Shown here: piece after piece, positions 16,606-26,800 of the stretch | Position numbering within the stretch: position 1 is the stretch's first letter | How the letters are laid out: each line of letters begins with the position of its first letter | Source of the DNA: Fen-330 sp050008465 | GTDB lineage: Bacteria > Acidobacteriota > Terriglobia > Bryobacterales > Bryobacteraceae | Length of the DNA stretch: 64,000 nucleotides | Direction: 5' to 3' | Assembly: GCA_050008465.1 (NCBI GenBank) | Contig: JBEKMO010000001.1 | Location: 62,001 to 126,000, forward strand | Notes under the pieces: generated by a model | Told to the model about the DNA's origin: nothing | The model's input: only the letters and a program-made list of their open reading frames with translations | The model's database searches: none | Made by a program: the position numbers and the translations under genes

Positions 16606-19041
16606 TTAGCGGAGTGTTTCCGCGCGAAAGACGGCACGGTGGACGGGGACCGCGCGCACGGCATCGATCCGGGCGATCTCCTCTCCCGTGAAACTCGGCC
16701 GAGCCTCGAGGAACATTGTGGCGCTCTTTTTCAGAGGTGTGATCTCGAGCAGCGCGCCCTGGGCAAGAATGGTTGGCGCGAAGCGCCTCAGCCCGATCCG
16801 CCACGCCGGCCCGCTGTAGAACCGGTCGCCGAGCAGGCGGCTGCCATCCGCGGACCAAAGGCGCGCCCGCTCGCCAGTGAACTGGACGTCGACAAATATG
16901 TCCACCAGTCCATCCAGCGCGCCCTTGGGCAGCTTCAGTCTCCATTTTCCGCGGCTCTCGGGCTCCGCGGCGACCTCGATGGTCTTTGGTGGGACCGGAA
17001 GTTCATAGCGAAGGAAAATGCCGTCGGCCGTTTTCACCAGGGGGGTCGGGCCGGACTCGTTCAGGAGCGGAACCGCGGGATACACCGCCAGGCTGACCGG
17101 CCGGGAGCCGACGGAATCCGCGGTAACGCGGCCGGAGCCAAATTGAAGGTCGTCGGCCGAGAGGAACACGTGGTCTTTGCCCGCCAGATTGGCCTTCCAA
17201 TACTGGCGGGATTGCTCGTTGGTGAGCGTGAGTATCCGAACCCTCTTGCCGGCGGCCGTTCGGACTCGGATGAGACAGCCGGTCCCGGGGCTCAGAGACA
17301 ATGCCCGAGTGGAGTTGCCCCGCGATGAGACGTCGCCGCACTCCGTCTCGACGCGGCGGACCGTCCGCGAGTCAAAGACGAACTCGGGAGCAACGCCCTC
17401 GGAAGCGAAGAAGAAGAAGGTGGGGATGCCGTCCTCGCCGGCCAGGATGCCCAGCGGCTGGGCGGTCGAGTAGCGCAGCAGGGCGTCGGCCAGGGAAAGA
17501 TTGATGGGCCAGATCCCGAACGTGTCCTTCTTCAACGTCACAGGCTCCGCGGGAACCAGCACCTGCTCGTCTTTGAGTTTGAGCTCGAATTGCAGAGGTC
17601 CGAGGTCCGTCATGCGGACGCCGCGATGATAGTTGCTCCAGAACAGGAAACCCTTCCCGTCCGCAGCCCGGACGATTGACCGGAGCGTGCCGGCGTCGGT
17701 CGGCTGGGAGGGCATCTCCGGTGGCAGCACCGGCACGGTAAGTGTCATCTGGGCACTGAAGTCCTCGAGGAACAGGTGGAGCGCTCGCAGGCGGTGGTAG
17801 GATTCACTGGCGTCCCCAAACTCCCCGAGCGGTGCCTGGAAGTCGTAGGAGACGGCGGGGCAGCCGGGCTCTTCCATGCCCGTGAGCTTGCCGGGCGGCT
17901 GTGAGCCGCCTTGAAACATGTAGTACCCCAAGAGGTTCGCGCCCTTGCCGAGCGCGGTGTAGGAGAGCGCGGCGATGTCCTTCGCCGACAGGACTGGGCG
18001 CCGCCACTCAGTGATCTGAATGCCGCCGCCCAACTCCGCCATGGCGTAAGGGAACCCTTTCGGAAGCCAAACAGCCTTGTCCAGAAGTTTCTCGGACCTG
18101 AGCCGGGCGAGGTCGAGGCCTGCTCCCGGAGCGTCCATCATGTTCACTGGGAAGAGGTCCAGGCCGCCCGTGAACAGGTAATGCTTTCGCGGGGGGATTG
18201 GCGCCGGCTCGTTCCGCTCCCAGGGCATGTCGGGATAGGCGGCCCATACCGGGAGCAATTCGCCCTCTGGCAGGAGCACCGACATCCAGCCCGTCGCGGT
18301 GTAGAACGGCACGTCGAATCCAATCTCGCGGGCCATCGCCTTCAGGGTCCGGAGGTGCTCGGCGTCGGAGGTCAGTTCATTCTCAATCTGGATGCCGATG
18401 ACCGGACCGCCGTCCTTGAACAAGAGGCCCCGGCATTGCCCGTAGATCTGCTCGTAGAGCTTTCGCGCGTAGGCGAGATACCGGGGATCATTGGTGCGGG
18501 GCGTGAAACCTTTGGTCAGAAGCCAGTCGGGAAAGCCGCCGTTGCGCGCCTCTCCGTGCGCCCACGGGCCGATGCGGACAAACGCCTTCAGACCGTGCCT
18601 GGCGCATAGTTGAAGGAAGTCGCGGAGCGACTTTCCATCCGCCCAGTCCCATTGGCCTTCCACCTCCTCGTGATGGATCCAGAAGACGTACGTGGCAACG
18701 GTTCCGACACCACCCGCCTTCATCTTCAGCAGCGCTTCCTCCCAGTACTGCCGGGGGTATCGGCTGAAATGGAGCTCTCCCATGATGGGGAACCACGGCT
18801 TGCCGTCTTTCAAGAAATGGCGCCCATTCAAACCGAACTCCTGGCCGTCCGGACTTCGGTTCGCGCCCAGCTTCAGGGCGGCAGGAATGATCGGCTCGGG
18901 CTTCCCGCTCAAGTCGAAGTGGTACACAGCCGTCGGAGTGAGTCTCCCGGGAGTTGCCGGCGAGCCCGCGGTAAGGGCGGTTGCCAGAACCGCGAACAAG
19001 GGCAGACAAGAGGTTCTCATCCATATGTCCCTTTTGAGCAT
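16606..19041 (-). CDS. Secreted GH35 beta-galactosidase
   Basis: The product resembles glycoside hydrolase family 35, enzymes that remove terminal beta-galactose from plant polysaccharides. At 811 aa it has an N-terminal signal peptide (TSCLPLFAVLATALTAGSPA), then the TIM-barrel with GELHFSRYPRQYWEEALLKMKAGG (key HFSRYP), FVRIGPWAHGEARNGGFPDWL (key IGPW and GGFPDWL), and the acid/base Glu in IGIQIENEL. The nucleophile is probably the Glu in YAMAELGGG. Beta-sandwich domains follow. The ATG at 19041 has GGGAGA upstream; an ATG at 19020 would give a neater signal peptide. It follows the receiver gene by 20 nt, so they may be co-transcribed. Confidence 0.9.
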   Translation of the reverse strand: MLKRDIWMRTSCLPLFAVLATALTAGSPATPGRLTPTAVYHFDLSGKPEPIIPAALKLGANRSPDGQEFGLNGRHFLKDGKPWFPIMGELHFSRYPRQYWEEALLKMKAGGVGTVATYVFWIHHEEVEGQWDWADGKSLRDFLQLCARHGLKAFVRIGPWAHGEARNGGFPDWLLTKGFTPRTNDPRYLAYARKLYEQIYGQCRGLLFKDGGPVIGIQIENELTSDAEHLRTLKAMAREIGFDVPFYTATGWMSVLLPEGELLPVWAAYPDMPWERNEPAPIPPRKHYLFTGGLDLFPVNMMDAPGAGLDLARLRSEKLLDKAVWLPKGFPYAMAELGGGIQITEWRRPVLSAKDIAALSYTALGKGANLLGYYMFQGGSQPPGKLTGMEEPGCPAVSYDFQAPLGEFGDASESYHRLRALHLFLEDFSAQMTLTVPVLPPEMPSQPTDAGTLRSIVRAADGKGFLFWSNYHRGVRMTDLGPLQFELKLKDEQVLVPAEPVTLKKDTFGIWPINLSLADALLRYSTAQPLGILAGEDGIPTFFFFASEGVAPEFVFDSRTVRRVETECGDVSSRGNSTRALSLSPGTGCLIRVRTAAGKRVRILTLTNEQSRQYWKANLAGKDHVFLSADDLQFGSGRVTADSVGSRPVSLAVYPAVPLLNESGPTPLVKTADGIFLRYELPVPPKTIEVAAEPESRGKWRLKLPKGALDGLVDIFVDVQFTGERARLWSADGSRLLGDRFYSGPAWRIGLRRFAPTILAQGALLEITPLKKSATMFLEARPSFTGEEIARIDAVRAVPVHRAVFRAETLR

Positions 19042-19061
19042 GTACTAGTCTCCCAATGGGG

Positions 19062-19550
19062 TCAAGGCGCTCGGAACCGCGTCCCAACCGTTGTGTTCGT
19101 GGAACCCCTTTCAACCACGGACGGCCCCTCCCGACTCGGAGACGATGGGTTGACGACAGGCGCATACTGACCGCCGGCGTGTACCGTACGGATCGCCTGA
19201 AGGAGGTCACAGTGCGCCGTGCCCTTGAGAACGCACCCTTCCGCTCCCGCCCGCAGCGCGCGCTGGACGCTCTCCTCCGCCTCGTACATCGCGTACACGA
19301 GAAAACGGCATCTCGGGTGCTGCCGGCGCAGCCGCGCCAGCGCCTCGGCCACCCCATCATCCACCAGGGAAGCTTCGATCAAGGTGAGGTCCGGAAGATG
19401 CGCGAACAGCAACTGCATCGCTTCCGGGACGCTGCCGGTCTGGGCGATCACCTCCATGTCCGGCTGGCTGTCGATGATGATCGTCAAACCAAGCCGGTCC
19501 GCGGCCTGGGTGCTCGCCACCATGATCCGGATGCTGTCTCGTTTGCACAT
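19062..19550 (-). CDS. Degenerate receiver-only protein (pseudo-response regulator)
   Basis: This 162-aa protein aligns without gaps over about 120 residues to the receiver of the LuxR-type regulator at 27691-28326, so it is probably its paralogue. The acidic pair D13-D14 is S13-T14 here, the phospho-acceptor D59 is E59, T87 is A87, and only K109 of the active site is kept. The LuxR helix-turn-helix is absent; the protein ends in a short Ser/Pro/Thr-rich tail. It therefore cannot be phosphorylated in the usual way; Glu may mimic the active state. The start at 19550 has AGAGGA upstream; the longer open frame is not favoured. A shared promoter-like block lies about 140 nt upstream. Confidence 0.75.
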   Translation of the reverse strand: MCKRDSIRIMVASTQAADRLGLTIIIDSQPDMEVIAQTGSVPEAMQLLFAHLPDLTLIEASLVDDGVAEALARLRRQHPRCRFLVYAMYEAEESVQRALRAGAEGCVLKGTAHCDLLQAIRTVHAGGQYAPVVNPSSPSREGPSVVERGSTNTTVGTRFRAP

Positions 19551-19626
19551 TGACGAGGTCCTCTGGTGCTGGAGTGTATAGACGTGGAATCCCTTCACCG
19601 CCGAAGTATCCGGGGTGAGCCGCGAT

Positions 19627-19655
19627 CCCCCGCGCGGAGCGGACTCGCGCGGGGG
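19627..19655. other. Perfect 10-bp hairpin in leader of the degenerate receiver gene
   Basis: Arms 19627-19636 (CCCCCGCGCG) and 19646-19655 are perfectly complementary, with a 9-nt loop. No T-run follows on either strand, so it is not a classic terminator. If transcription starts just after the -10 at 19667-19672, this stem forms at the very 5' end of the mRNA and could stabilise it. Confidence 0.5.
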
Positions 19656-19666
19656 CGACTGAATCA

Positions 19667-19710
19667 ATTGTAAGTGCCTGCGAAGAGCGAGGAATCCGCC
19701 GAAAGTTGGA
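19667..19710 (-). promoter_or_regulatory. Shared promoter-like block upstream of the degenerate receiver
   Basis: Positions 19674-19710 match 27498-27534 at 32 of 37 positions, including the identical 19-mer TCCAACTTTCGGCGGATTC on the minus strand. Just downstream is a -10-like TACAAT (19672-19667). The -35 position is poor, which suits an activator-dependent promoter. The block lies about 142 nt ahead of the 19550 start codon; its twin lies 138 nt ahead of the TonB receptor gene. Confidence 0.6.
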
Positions 19711-19746
19711 GGCACAAGATTAAACTATATTAGTCTTCGCCCCATT

Positions 19747-21435
19747 TCACCGCTGGCGCGGTTCCTCCACCTTGAGGAACTGATCGGCGGCGACGTTCTC
19801 GAGTCGCTGGACCGCCCCGCGCGGCCAGCGAATTTCGAGGGAACGGACCTGCTTCTCGGAGCCGAGCCCGAAATGAACGCGCTTGTCGCTGGAGGACATG
19901 AATCCGACACTCACGGACACGTGGTTGTAGAGCGTCCGGCCGGAAGCGGTGGTCAGCTTGATCTTCGCGCCGATCCCGTCGCGGTTACTCGAGGTGCCGA
20001 TCAGTTCGAGCATCAGCCAGTGGTTGCCGTTGTCAGCCGAATTGACGAGTATGCGAGGCCGCTCCATCAGCGACGTGACCACCAGGTCCTGGAAGCCGTC
20101 GTTATTCAGATCGCCGAACGCCGATCCGCGCTGGTACCCCACGCGGAGGAAATCCCGCCCCATTTCCTGGGATACGTCGGAGAACTTCCCGCCCACGTTC
20201 CGGAACATGGTGTCGTGCTGGCGCGCGTTTTCCTTCACGTTGTCGACATCACCGTTGGCGGAGTACAGGTCCTTCCAGCCGTCGTTGTCGTAGTCGATGA
20301 AGCCGGTGCTCCAGCCGGAATAGCGTTCGCTGAGTTCTCGCACTTTGACCTGCTCGGGAACGTAACGGAAGAAGCCGCCCCGGTTCTGGAAGACCTGCCA
20401 GATCTGTCCCATCAGGTTGTTGGAGAAAATGTCGACGCGGCCGTCGTTGTCATAGTCTTTCGCATCGCTGCCCATCGAGGAGACGGCTTTGGCTTCGTTG
20501 TTGTAAGCCACGCCGAGTTCCAGGCCCTTGTCTTCGAACGTGCCGTTTCCTTTGTTCATGAATAGCGAATTCGGCTCCGTGTCGTTGGCGATGAAGACGT
20601 CCTGGTAGCCGTCGTCGTTGAAATCGGCGATCGAGATCCCCATGCCTTTGCCCGGGGCGGCCGCGAATCCCGACGTCTCCGTCACATCCTCGAACTTGCC
20701 GTGGCCGAGGTTGTGATAGAGCCGGTGCGGGACGCGCTTGTAGAACGCGGGCCCGCAGTAGTACTCCACCCCGGCCACACTGCAACGGATGTCGGTTTGG
20801 GGAGTCCAGAGGGTGTAATTGGCGACCACGAGATCCAGCAGGCCGTCGTTGTCGTAATCGAACCACGCGGCCACGATGCTGGCAGTGGTCGGAGGCTTGC
20901 GGCCGAGGCCGGATGGTTCGGTAACGTCCGTGAACGTTCCATTGCCGTTGTTGTGATACAGCGCGTTCCGTCCGGCGCCGCAGATGAAGAGGTCTTCGAA
21001 CCCGTCGTTGTCGTAGTCGCCCACCGCGACGCCGAAGTTATAGTCGAGCTCTTCGCCGAGGAGTCCGGCCTTCTTGGTGACGTCCTCAAACGTGCCGTCT
21101 CCTTTGTTGCGCAGCAGGCAGTTGTAGAAGGAAGGGCCGGTCTTCTTCAGCTCCGGCAGCTTCGCGCCGTTGGTGAAGAAGATATCCATCTTGCCGTCGT
21201 TGTCGTAGTCGAAGATGGCCACGCCGCCGGCCATCGGCTGTATGAAGTACTTCCGCGGCGACAAATCGTTGTTGGTGATGTAGGAAAAGTCCGATCGTGG
21301 GGCGATGTCGGTGAAGTGGGGCTGTCTTGGCGGAGGCGCCGGCTGCTCTGCCTGGGATGCGAATTCGGCCACGGCGCACAAGGCGACAGCGACCACGGCA
21401 AGGACCCTCAATCGTGCTGCCGGGAAAGATCTCAC
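19747..21435 (-). CDS. Secreted CRTAC1-like beta-propeller protein (FG-GAP/VCBS and ASPIC/UnbV)
   Basis: The 562-aa product has a signal peptide (VLAVVAVALCAVAEFASQA) and at least seven calcium-loop repeats of the D-x-D-x-DG type (DYDNDGKMDIFF, DYDNDGFEDLFI, DYDNDGLLDLVV, DFNDDGYQDVFI, DYDNDGRVDIFS, DYDNDGWKDLYS, DLNNDGFQDLVV). These build a beta-propeller. The last about 80 residues (RDGIGAKIKLTTASGRTLYNHVS, ending with EIRWPRGAVQ) match the ASPIC/UnbV domain. It acts outside the cytoplasm; its ligand is unknown. Such proteins often accompany TonB receptors in acidobacteria. The GTG start is 12 nt after the TPR gene stop, so the two form an operon. Confidence 0.88.
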   Translation of the reverse strand: MRSFPAARLRVLAVVAVALCAVAEFASQAEQPAPPPRQPHFTDIAPRSDFSYITNNDLSPRKYFIQPMAGGVAIFDYDNDGKMDIFFTNGAKLPELKKTGPSFYNCLLRNKGDGTFEDVTKKAGLLGEELDYNFGVAVGDYDNDGFEDLFICGAGRNALYHNNGNGTFTDVTEPSGLGRKPPTTASIVAAWFDYDNDGLLDLVVANYTLWTPQTDIRCSVAGVEYYCGPAFYKRVPHRLYHNLGHGKFEDVTETSGFAAAPGKGMGISIADFNDDGYQDVFIANDTEPNSLFMNKGNGTFEDKGLELGVAYNNEAKAVSSMGSDAKDYDNDGRVDIFSNNLMGQIWQVFQNRGGFFRYVPEQVKVRELSERYSGWSTGFIDYDNDGWKDLYSANGDVDNVKENARQHDTMFRNVGGKFSDVSQEMGRDFLRVGYQRGSAFGDLNNDGFQDLVVTSLMERPRILVNSADNGNHWLMLELIGTSSNRDGIGAKIKLTTASGRTLYNHVSVSVGFMSSSDKRVHFGLGSEKQVRSLEIRWPRGAVQRLENVAADQFLKVEEPRQR

Positions 21436-21447
21436 TTCAGACTGACC

Positions 21448-23763
21448 TCAAGGATTTCGGCACTCCGGGAAGAACGGCTCGTAGATCCCCGGCTGGCAGG
21501 AGCACCGAGGCTCCGGCGGCGCCGCCGCCATGCGCGCGAGCGCGCAGCGCGCGGCGGGTTCCTGTGCGCCCAGAGCAAGAGCAATTTGGATTCTCTGCCG
21601 CGCACCCTCAACCCGCGATTCGCGCTCCATCAGCAGGCCTTCCACCAGATAGGGGCGATACCATTCCGGCCACCGCTTTTCGATTTCTTTCACGGCCTTC
21701 TCCGCTTCGTTGTTCCGGCCCATGGAACCGAGCACCACCACTCTGGTGAGCATGATGCTGGCATCGTCCGGCGCGGCTTTCAGGGCCCGGCCGATCAGTT
21801 CCAGCGCCTTCGCGGGATGGTTGTGACGGACCAATAGCAGCGCAGCCTCCTGGGCAAGCCGCGGCCGGGAAATGGAGCGGTCCAGGCTCCTCTCGAGGAC
21901 TCTTTCCGCTTCCGCGATCTGGCCGGCGGCATCCAGAATCGTAGCCTTCATGAGCAGATAGTCTCCGGCCTCCTGGCCCTCGGGAACTTGCTCGAGGACC
22001 TTCAATGCGCGCTCCGGCCCGTCGGTGAAGAAGAGCGCCATGGCAAGGTCCAGGCGCGCCGCGGGCATTTCCGTCGCGGCACGCTGAAGAAAGTCCCGAG
22101 CCAGGGCGTACTGTTCGAAGCGCAGCAGCGTCGTTCCCGCACGGTGTGAGATGGCACTTCCGGGATTCAAGGCCAGCAGCTCGCGGAACGTTGCGGCGGC
22201 TTCCTCGATCCTGCCCTCGGCGAGCAGCGCGCTGCCGAGATTCATCTTCAAAGAAGGGTCGCCCGGTTTCTCGCGAGCGAATTGCTGGAGTTGGGCGACG
22301 ATCCGCCGCGAGCGCTCAGCGGGCGTCAGACTGGCCGCTTCGATGATGCCGGGTTCCTCCCGGGGCACGCTGGTCCCGGCCCGGTCCTTCCGGAGCTTCT
22401 GGAACCGGTCCAAGAACTGTTGAGCTTCCGCCCCGCGCCCTAGTTCCATCAGACTCCGGCCCAGGTGGAACAGGACATCCGGTTCGTCTGGCGCCAGCGC
22501 GACCGCCCGGCCCAGTGCCTTCTCGGCTTCGGCGGGCTTGTCGAGATCCAGGTAATTGAGCCCCAGCAGATCCAGAGCGCGAAAGTTGCGGGGGTTCAAT
22601 CGCAAGACGGCCTGGAGATCCGCGATGGACTCCTCATTGCGCCCCAGCTTTTCGAGCAGCGTGGCGCGAAAATGGCGGGCTGGCTCCAGTTCCGGGTTCA
22701 GACGCACGGCCGTCGACACCTGGGCGAGAGCCCTCGGGCGATCGACGCGATCCAGGAGTTGCGCCAAGTCATAGAATCCCACGGCATCATCCGGGTGCTT
22801 TCCGACGTACCGGGTCAGGTCTCTCAGCCCCTCCTCCAGGCCGGCACGAGTGAAGCCGTAAACGAGAGCCCGATCGCGCCGAACCATGTCGTCTTCGGGC
22901 TGGAGCCGGAGATAGTCGTCATACGCCAGGATACAATCGCCGTAGTAACCCGCCATTTGCGCCGCGCGCGCGAGCGCCAGGATCACATCGGGGCGTTGCG
23001 GCGCCCGTTTCCGGGCTTGAGCCAGCAGGTAGACCGCCCGGGGGTAGTCCTCCAATTCCGTCTGCACGCGTCCAAGCTGATAGAGCGAGTCCAGGTCCTG
23101 GGGCCGCACCTTGAGCGCGACTTCGAAGGCGCGCCGGGCGCGGTCGTAGTGCTCGGCGCGAGCGGCGGACAGGCCCAGGTTGTATAGCACATCAAAGTCG
23201 TCCGGAGAGCGCGCCAGCACCGCGGCGAACGCCATCTCGGCCTGCTCGTAGAGGCCCATCCGGCCGCAGGTAATGCCGAGCCCGAACAGCAGGCTCGGGT
23301 CCCCTCCGGCCGACTTGGCGAGTCCGTCGATCACGGCAATCGCCGCCTCCCGCTTGCCGGTCTGGTGCAACGCTTCGGCGCGCACGAGAAGAACCTCCGG
23401 GGCCTTGTTGTCGAGCCGGGACAGGTACTCCAAGGCCTTGGCCCCTTCCTTCCGCTCGGTCGCGAGCCGGGCCAGTTGCAGGTTGGCATTGGGGTGCGCG
23501 GAATTGATCTTCAGGACGCGTTCGAATGATGCACGGGCCTTCTCCGGCGCGCCGCAAGTGAGATAGTGGTTGCCCAGATTGTTCCAGACCGCGAGGGACT
23601 CCGGCGCAGTTGCCAGGGCCTTCCGATAGTACCCTTCCGCTTCGTTGCACCTCTGCTCGGCATCCAACCGGGCCGCCTCGCGAAGCTCCCGCTCCTGCGC
23701 GCCTATCTGAAAAACCAGGACCGCTCCCAGCTCCACCAATCGGAAGGCGGATCTAACAGCCAT
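21448..23763 (-). CDS. Tetratricopeptide repeat protein
   Basis: The 771-aa product consists almost wholly of TPR helices, for example AVWNNLGNHYLTCGAPEKA, LLFGLGITCGRMGLYEQAEM, DVLYNLGLSAARAEHYDRA and FRALDLLGLNYLDLDKPAEA, about 15 to 18 repeats. The N-terminus is mildly hydrophobic (RLVELGAVLVFQIGAQE), possibly a weak export signal. The C-terminus ends in a short Cys-containing tail (CSCQPGIYEPFFPEC). TPRs bind proteins, so it may scaffold the neighbouring CRTAC1-like protein and TonB receptor; this is inferred from context only. It lies between the receptor's terminator and the CRTAC1 gene. Confidence 0.85.
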   Translation of the reverse strand: MAVRSAFRLVELGAVLVFQIGAQERELREAARLDAEQRCNEAEGYYRKALATAPESLAVWNNLGNHYLTCGAPEKARASFERVLKINSAHPNANLQLARLATERKEGAKALEYLSRLDNKAPEVLLVRAEALHQTGKREAAIAVIDGLAKSAGGDPSLLFGLGITCGRMGLYEQAEMAFAAVLARSPDDFDVLYNLGLSAARAEHYDRARRAFEVALKVRPQDLDSLYQLGRVQTELEDYPRAVYLLAQARKRAPQRPDVILALARAAQMAGYYGDCILAYDDYLRLQPEDDMVRRDRALVYGFTRAGLEEGLRDLTRYVGKHPDDAVGFYDLAQLLDRVDRPRALAQVSTAVRLNPELEPARHFRATLLEKLGRNEESIADLQAVLRLNPRNFRALDLLGLNYLDLDKPAEAEKALGRAVALAPDEPDVLFHLGRSLMELGRGAEAQQFLDRFQKLRKDRAGTSVPREEPGIIEAASLTPAERSRRIVAQLQQFAREKPGDPSLKMNLGSALLAEGRIEEAAATFRELLALNPGSAISHRAGTTLLRFEQYALARDFLQRAATEMPAARLDLAMALFFTDGPERALKVLEQVPEGQEAGDYLLMKATILDAAGQIAEAERVLERSLDRSISRPRLAQEAALLLVRHNHPAKALELIGRALKAAPDDASIMLTRVVVLGSMGRNNEAEKAVKEIEKRWPEWYRPYLVEGLLMERESRVEGARQRIQIALALGAQEPAARCALARMAAAPPEPRCSCQPGIYEPFFPECRNP

Positions 23764-23796
23764 GCAGTCTTCTCATTCTACTCCCACATAAAGAAA

Positions 23797-23828
23797 CCCC
23801 GTGGCCGTCGGAAATGGCGGCCACGGGG
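23797..23828 (-). terminator. Rho-independent terminator of the TonB receptor gene
   Basis: An 11-bp perfect GC-rich stem (23797-23807 with 23818-23828, loop of 10 nt) is followed on the minus strand by TTTCTTTATG. It lies 26 nt past the stop of the TonB receptor gene and before the TPR gene, so it should end or strongly reduce readthrough into the downstream genes. Confidence 0.85.
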
Positions 23829-23853
23829 CGGTCCAGCAGGTCGGGTGGCTGGG

Positions 23854-26800
23854 CTAGAACGACGCTCTGACTCCGAGCTGAAGCTTCCGGCCAAACGTGT
23901 TGTTCAGTTGTCCGAAACTCCTCCCGCTGGTGGAGGGGTCTCCGAAGTTGACAACCGGAGCAGCCCAGTTGATGTTGTTCAGGAAGTTGAAGGCATCCAT
24001 CCGCAGCGAGACCTTGACTCGCTCGGTGGCGTGGAAGTCCTTCACGATCGAGGCGTCCAGGTTGAAGTAGTGAGGTCCATTGATGCCCGAGTAGTACCAC
24101 GGATTGGACCGCGCCGTGTATCCGGGCAGGGGCGAGAACACCGCTGGATTGAAGTATGCGCCCGCGGGGATGTTGTTTGTGGGGTCGCCATTTACCTGGG
24201 CGCCGCCGAACCGGATCGGAGTGCCGGACTGGTAGGTGGCCAGGCCTGTCAAGCTCCAACCGCCTACAATCGCATCCGCCGCCCGGTTCATCTTGCTCGC
24301 GTACTGGCGGCCCCGGCCGATTGGAACGTCCCAGGTGCCCGATATCGTAAGACGATGCCGGGCCAGCCCGGAATCCAACCAGGTGAACTGCCGAAGATAC
24401 TGCGCAATGTTGTCGTAAAACACCTGGTTCTGGCCGCGGTGGTAGTTGTATGCCCCGAGGAACGAGTATCCGTGGCTGAAACGCTTCTGCAACTTGATCT
24501 GCAGCGACTCGTAATGCATGTTGCCGCCGTTGATCGCGTCGGTCTCATTGATACTCCCGTACTGCGGGTACGGTTTCATCAACGAGGAAATGGAGACCTG
24601 TTGCTGAAGCGCCAGCGGACCGGGCATATTCAAACCGTAAAACGGATTCGCTATCGACTGGTCGAGCGCACCTTTATACTGATTCACGAGGCGCGGATCG
24701 ATCGCGTTGAGGTCAATCGTCGAGTAACAAAGGTTCGAGTAATCGTAGTCGCACATCTGGTTGGTGAGGTTCAGGAAGAACGTGACGTCGGCGATGATGT
24801 TGCCCGGCAATTCGGTCTGGACGCCGACGTTCAACCGGTCGCTGTGCTGCAAAGGCCGGTTCGGGTTCACGAAGCTCACGCTATCGCCCAAGCCCGTGTT
24901 GCCGCCGAGGCCCTTTCCAGTCGCTTGAGTCATGGGGTAAGAGGACGGGAACGGGTTTGACAACGTCATCTGGGGCACGCCCCCGACCAGCGGAGGAGCG
25001 CCTGAGTTGACGGAGAAGCCATAGTAGTTGGCCCCTTCCATCCCGTATTGCTGCTCTCCTTCCCAGGGGGTGTAGTACCGCGCGAATCCCGCGCGCAAGG
25101 ACGTCTTGTCGTTCAGCCGGTAGGCGAAACCCACGCGCGGCGAGATCGATCCCCAATGGTTGTTCCAGGCTGGCTGATCGCTCGTAAACTTATATGCCCC
25201 GTTGAGAATCCAGCTCCCGGAGTAGAACTGCTTCACGGCCGCCGGCATCTGCACGCCCTTTACGATCTGGTTCGGGGCCTGAAGGTCCAGCGGAGCGGTC
25301 ATCCGGCCTTGGGCCTCGTAGAACGGCCCCATGTGCTCGTACCGCAACCCGAGATTGAGGGTCAGCTTGCGGCTGATCTTCCAATCGTCGTTTACGAAAG
25401 CCGCGTAATACTTCGCCTGGGTGTTGGGCACGATCTGGATCGGCATGTCGGTCGAGCCACAGGCCCAGCAGTACTGGTTTCCGCTGTTGACCGCGGCAAT
25501 CGCGCCCAGCAGGAAGGTGGCGTACCCATCGCCCGAAACACTGGTCGGGCCGCTGTAGGGGCTGTTGTAGGTGCTGGACGTCGGCGCCGCGTCGAAACCG
25601 AACCCGGGAGTCTCGTTCATGAGCGCACTGATGACATTGCTGAGCCGAAGCTCGGCCCCGGCCTTCAGGAAGTGAGCGGCCTGTTGGTGGGAGACCTGGC
25701 CGGAAAACGTTTTTCCGTTGGGAGTCTGGTTCCACCAGCCGTTCTGCGCACCCATCTGCACGGTCTGATTGCTTCCGGAGGCATCCAGGATCGACATGCG
25801 GGGCACCAGCTTGGGGATCCCCGGGTCGGCGTAGATCGGGGTGTAGAAGTTCAGGTTCGGCCAGACGCTGGCGAAAGTAGGTGCGTCGGAGGCCTGAACG
25901 AAGTTCGAGGCGTCCACGAAGCTGTGATAATCCCCGCGAATATTGATCACGGTGGTCGGATTCAGCGTGTAGGTCACGCTGCCCGTGTACTGGGTCGCAT
26001 TGCGAAGGCTGCCGCGGTCGTTCTGGAAGATCGACGAGCCCGTCGGGTTGGTGGTCGTGGCCGGCGTGCGGATAATCCCCACTCGCCCGTTCAGACGGAG
26101 CTTGTCGTTGACGTTATAGTCCACCTTGTCGGAGAAGTTCTTGTAGGGATAGTTCACGGGGAGCGTGATCGAGTAATTGTTCAGGTGGTACGGGCCGGTC
26201 CCCGGGGAAGTCGATTTCCAGAGCAACGAGCTGAACTTCGCCGCAATCGGATCGATCTTGGAGGGGGGAATAATGTTACCCGAGAACGGCGTGCGGGTTA
26301 CAACGCCCGCGCTGCTAGTGACCGTGCTCCAGGGATCGTAGATCGTGCGCAGGCCGCCGGCCCCGTTGAGCGACTGGGAGAAGTTCCCCGCGCGCTCCAG
26401 GTCGGTTGGAACGGTTTCGACGAAGGTGCTGGCGTTCGCGGCGCCGGAGGCGGTGTACTTCCAACCCTCGTACGCCACGAAGTTGAAGAGCTTGTTTCTC
26501 AGGATGGGATGGCCCAGGTTACCCCCGTAGATATGCCTGCGATCCAGATTGAGGGCGCGGTAGACGCGATCGTCCAGCGCGTTGGCCCACGGATACCGTC
26601 CCTGGTAGTAACCCAGCCCATGCCAGGCGTTGGTGCCCGACTTGGTGGTCATGGTGATGGCCGAGCCGGAGCTGTGCCCATACTCGGCGTCCACCGAATT
26701 CTGCTGGATGTTCACCTCCTCCACCGAATCGGCGATCGGCTGATAGCTGTTCTTCACGCCCACGCCGGTGGGACTGCCATCCACCTGGAGATCGGACGTG

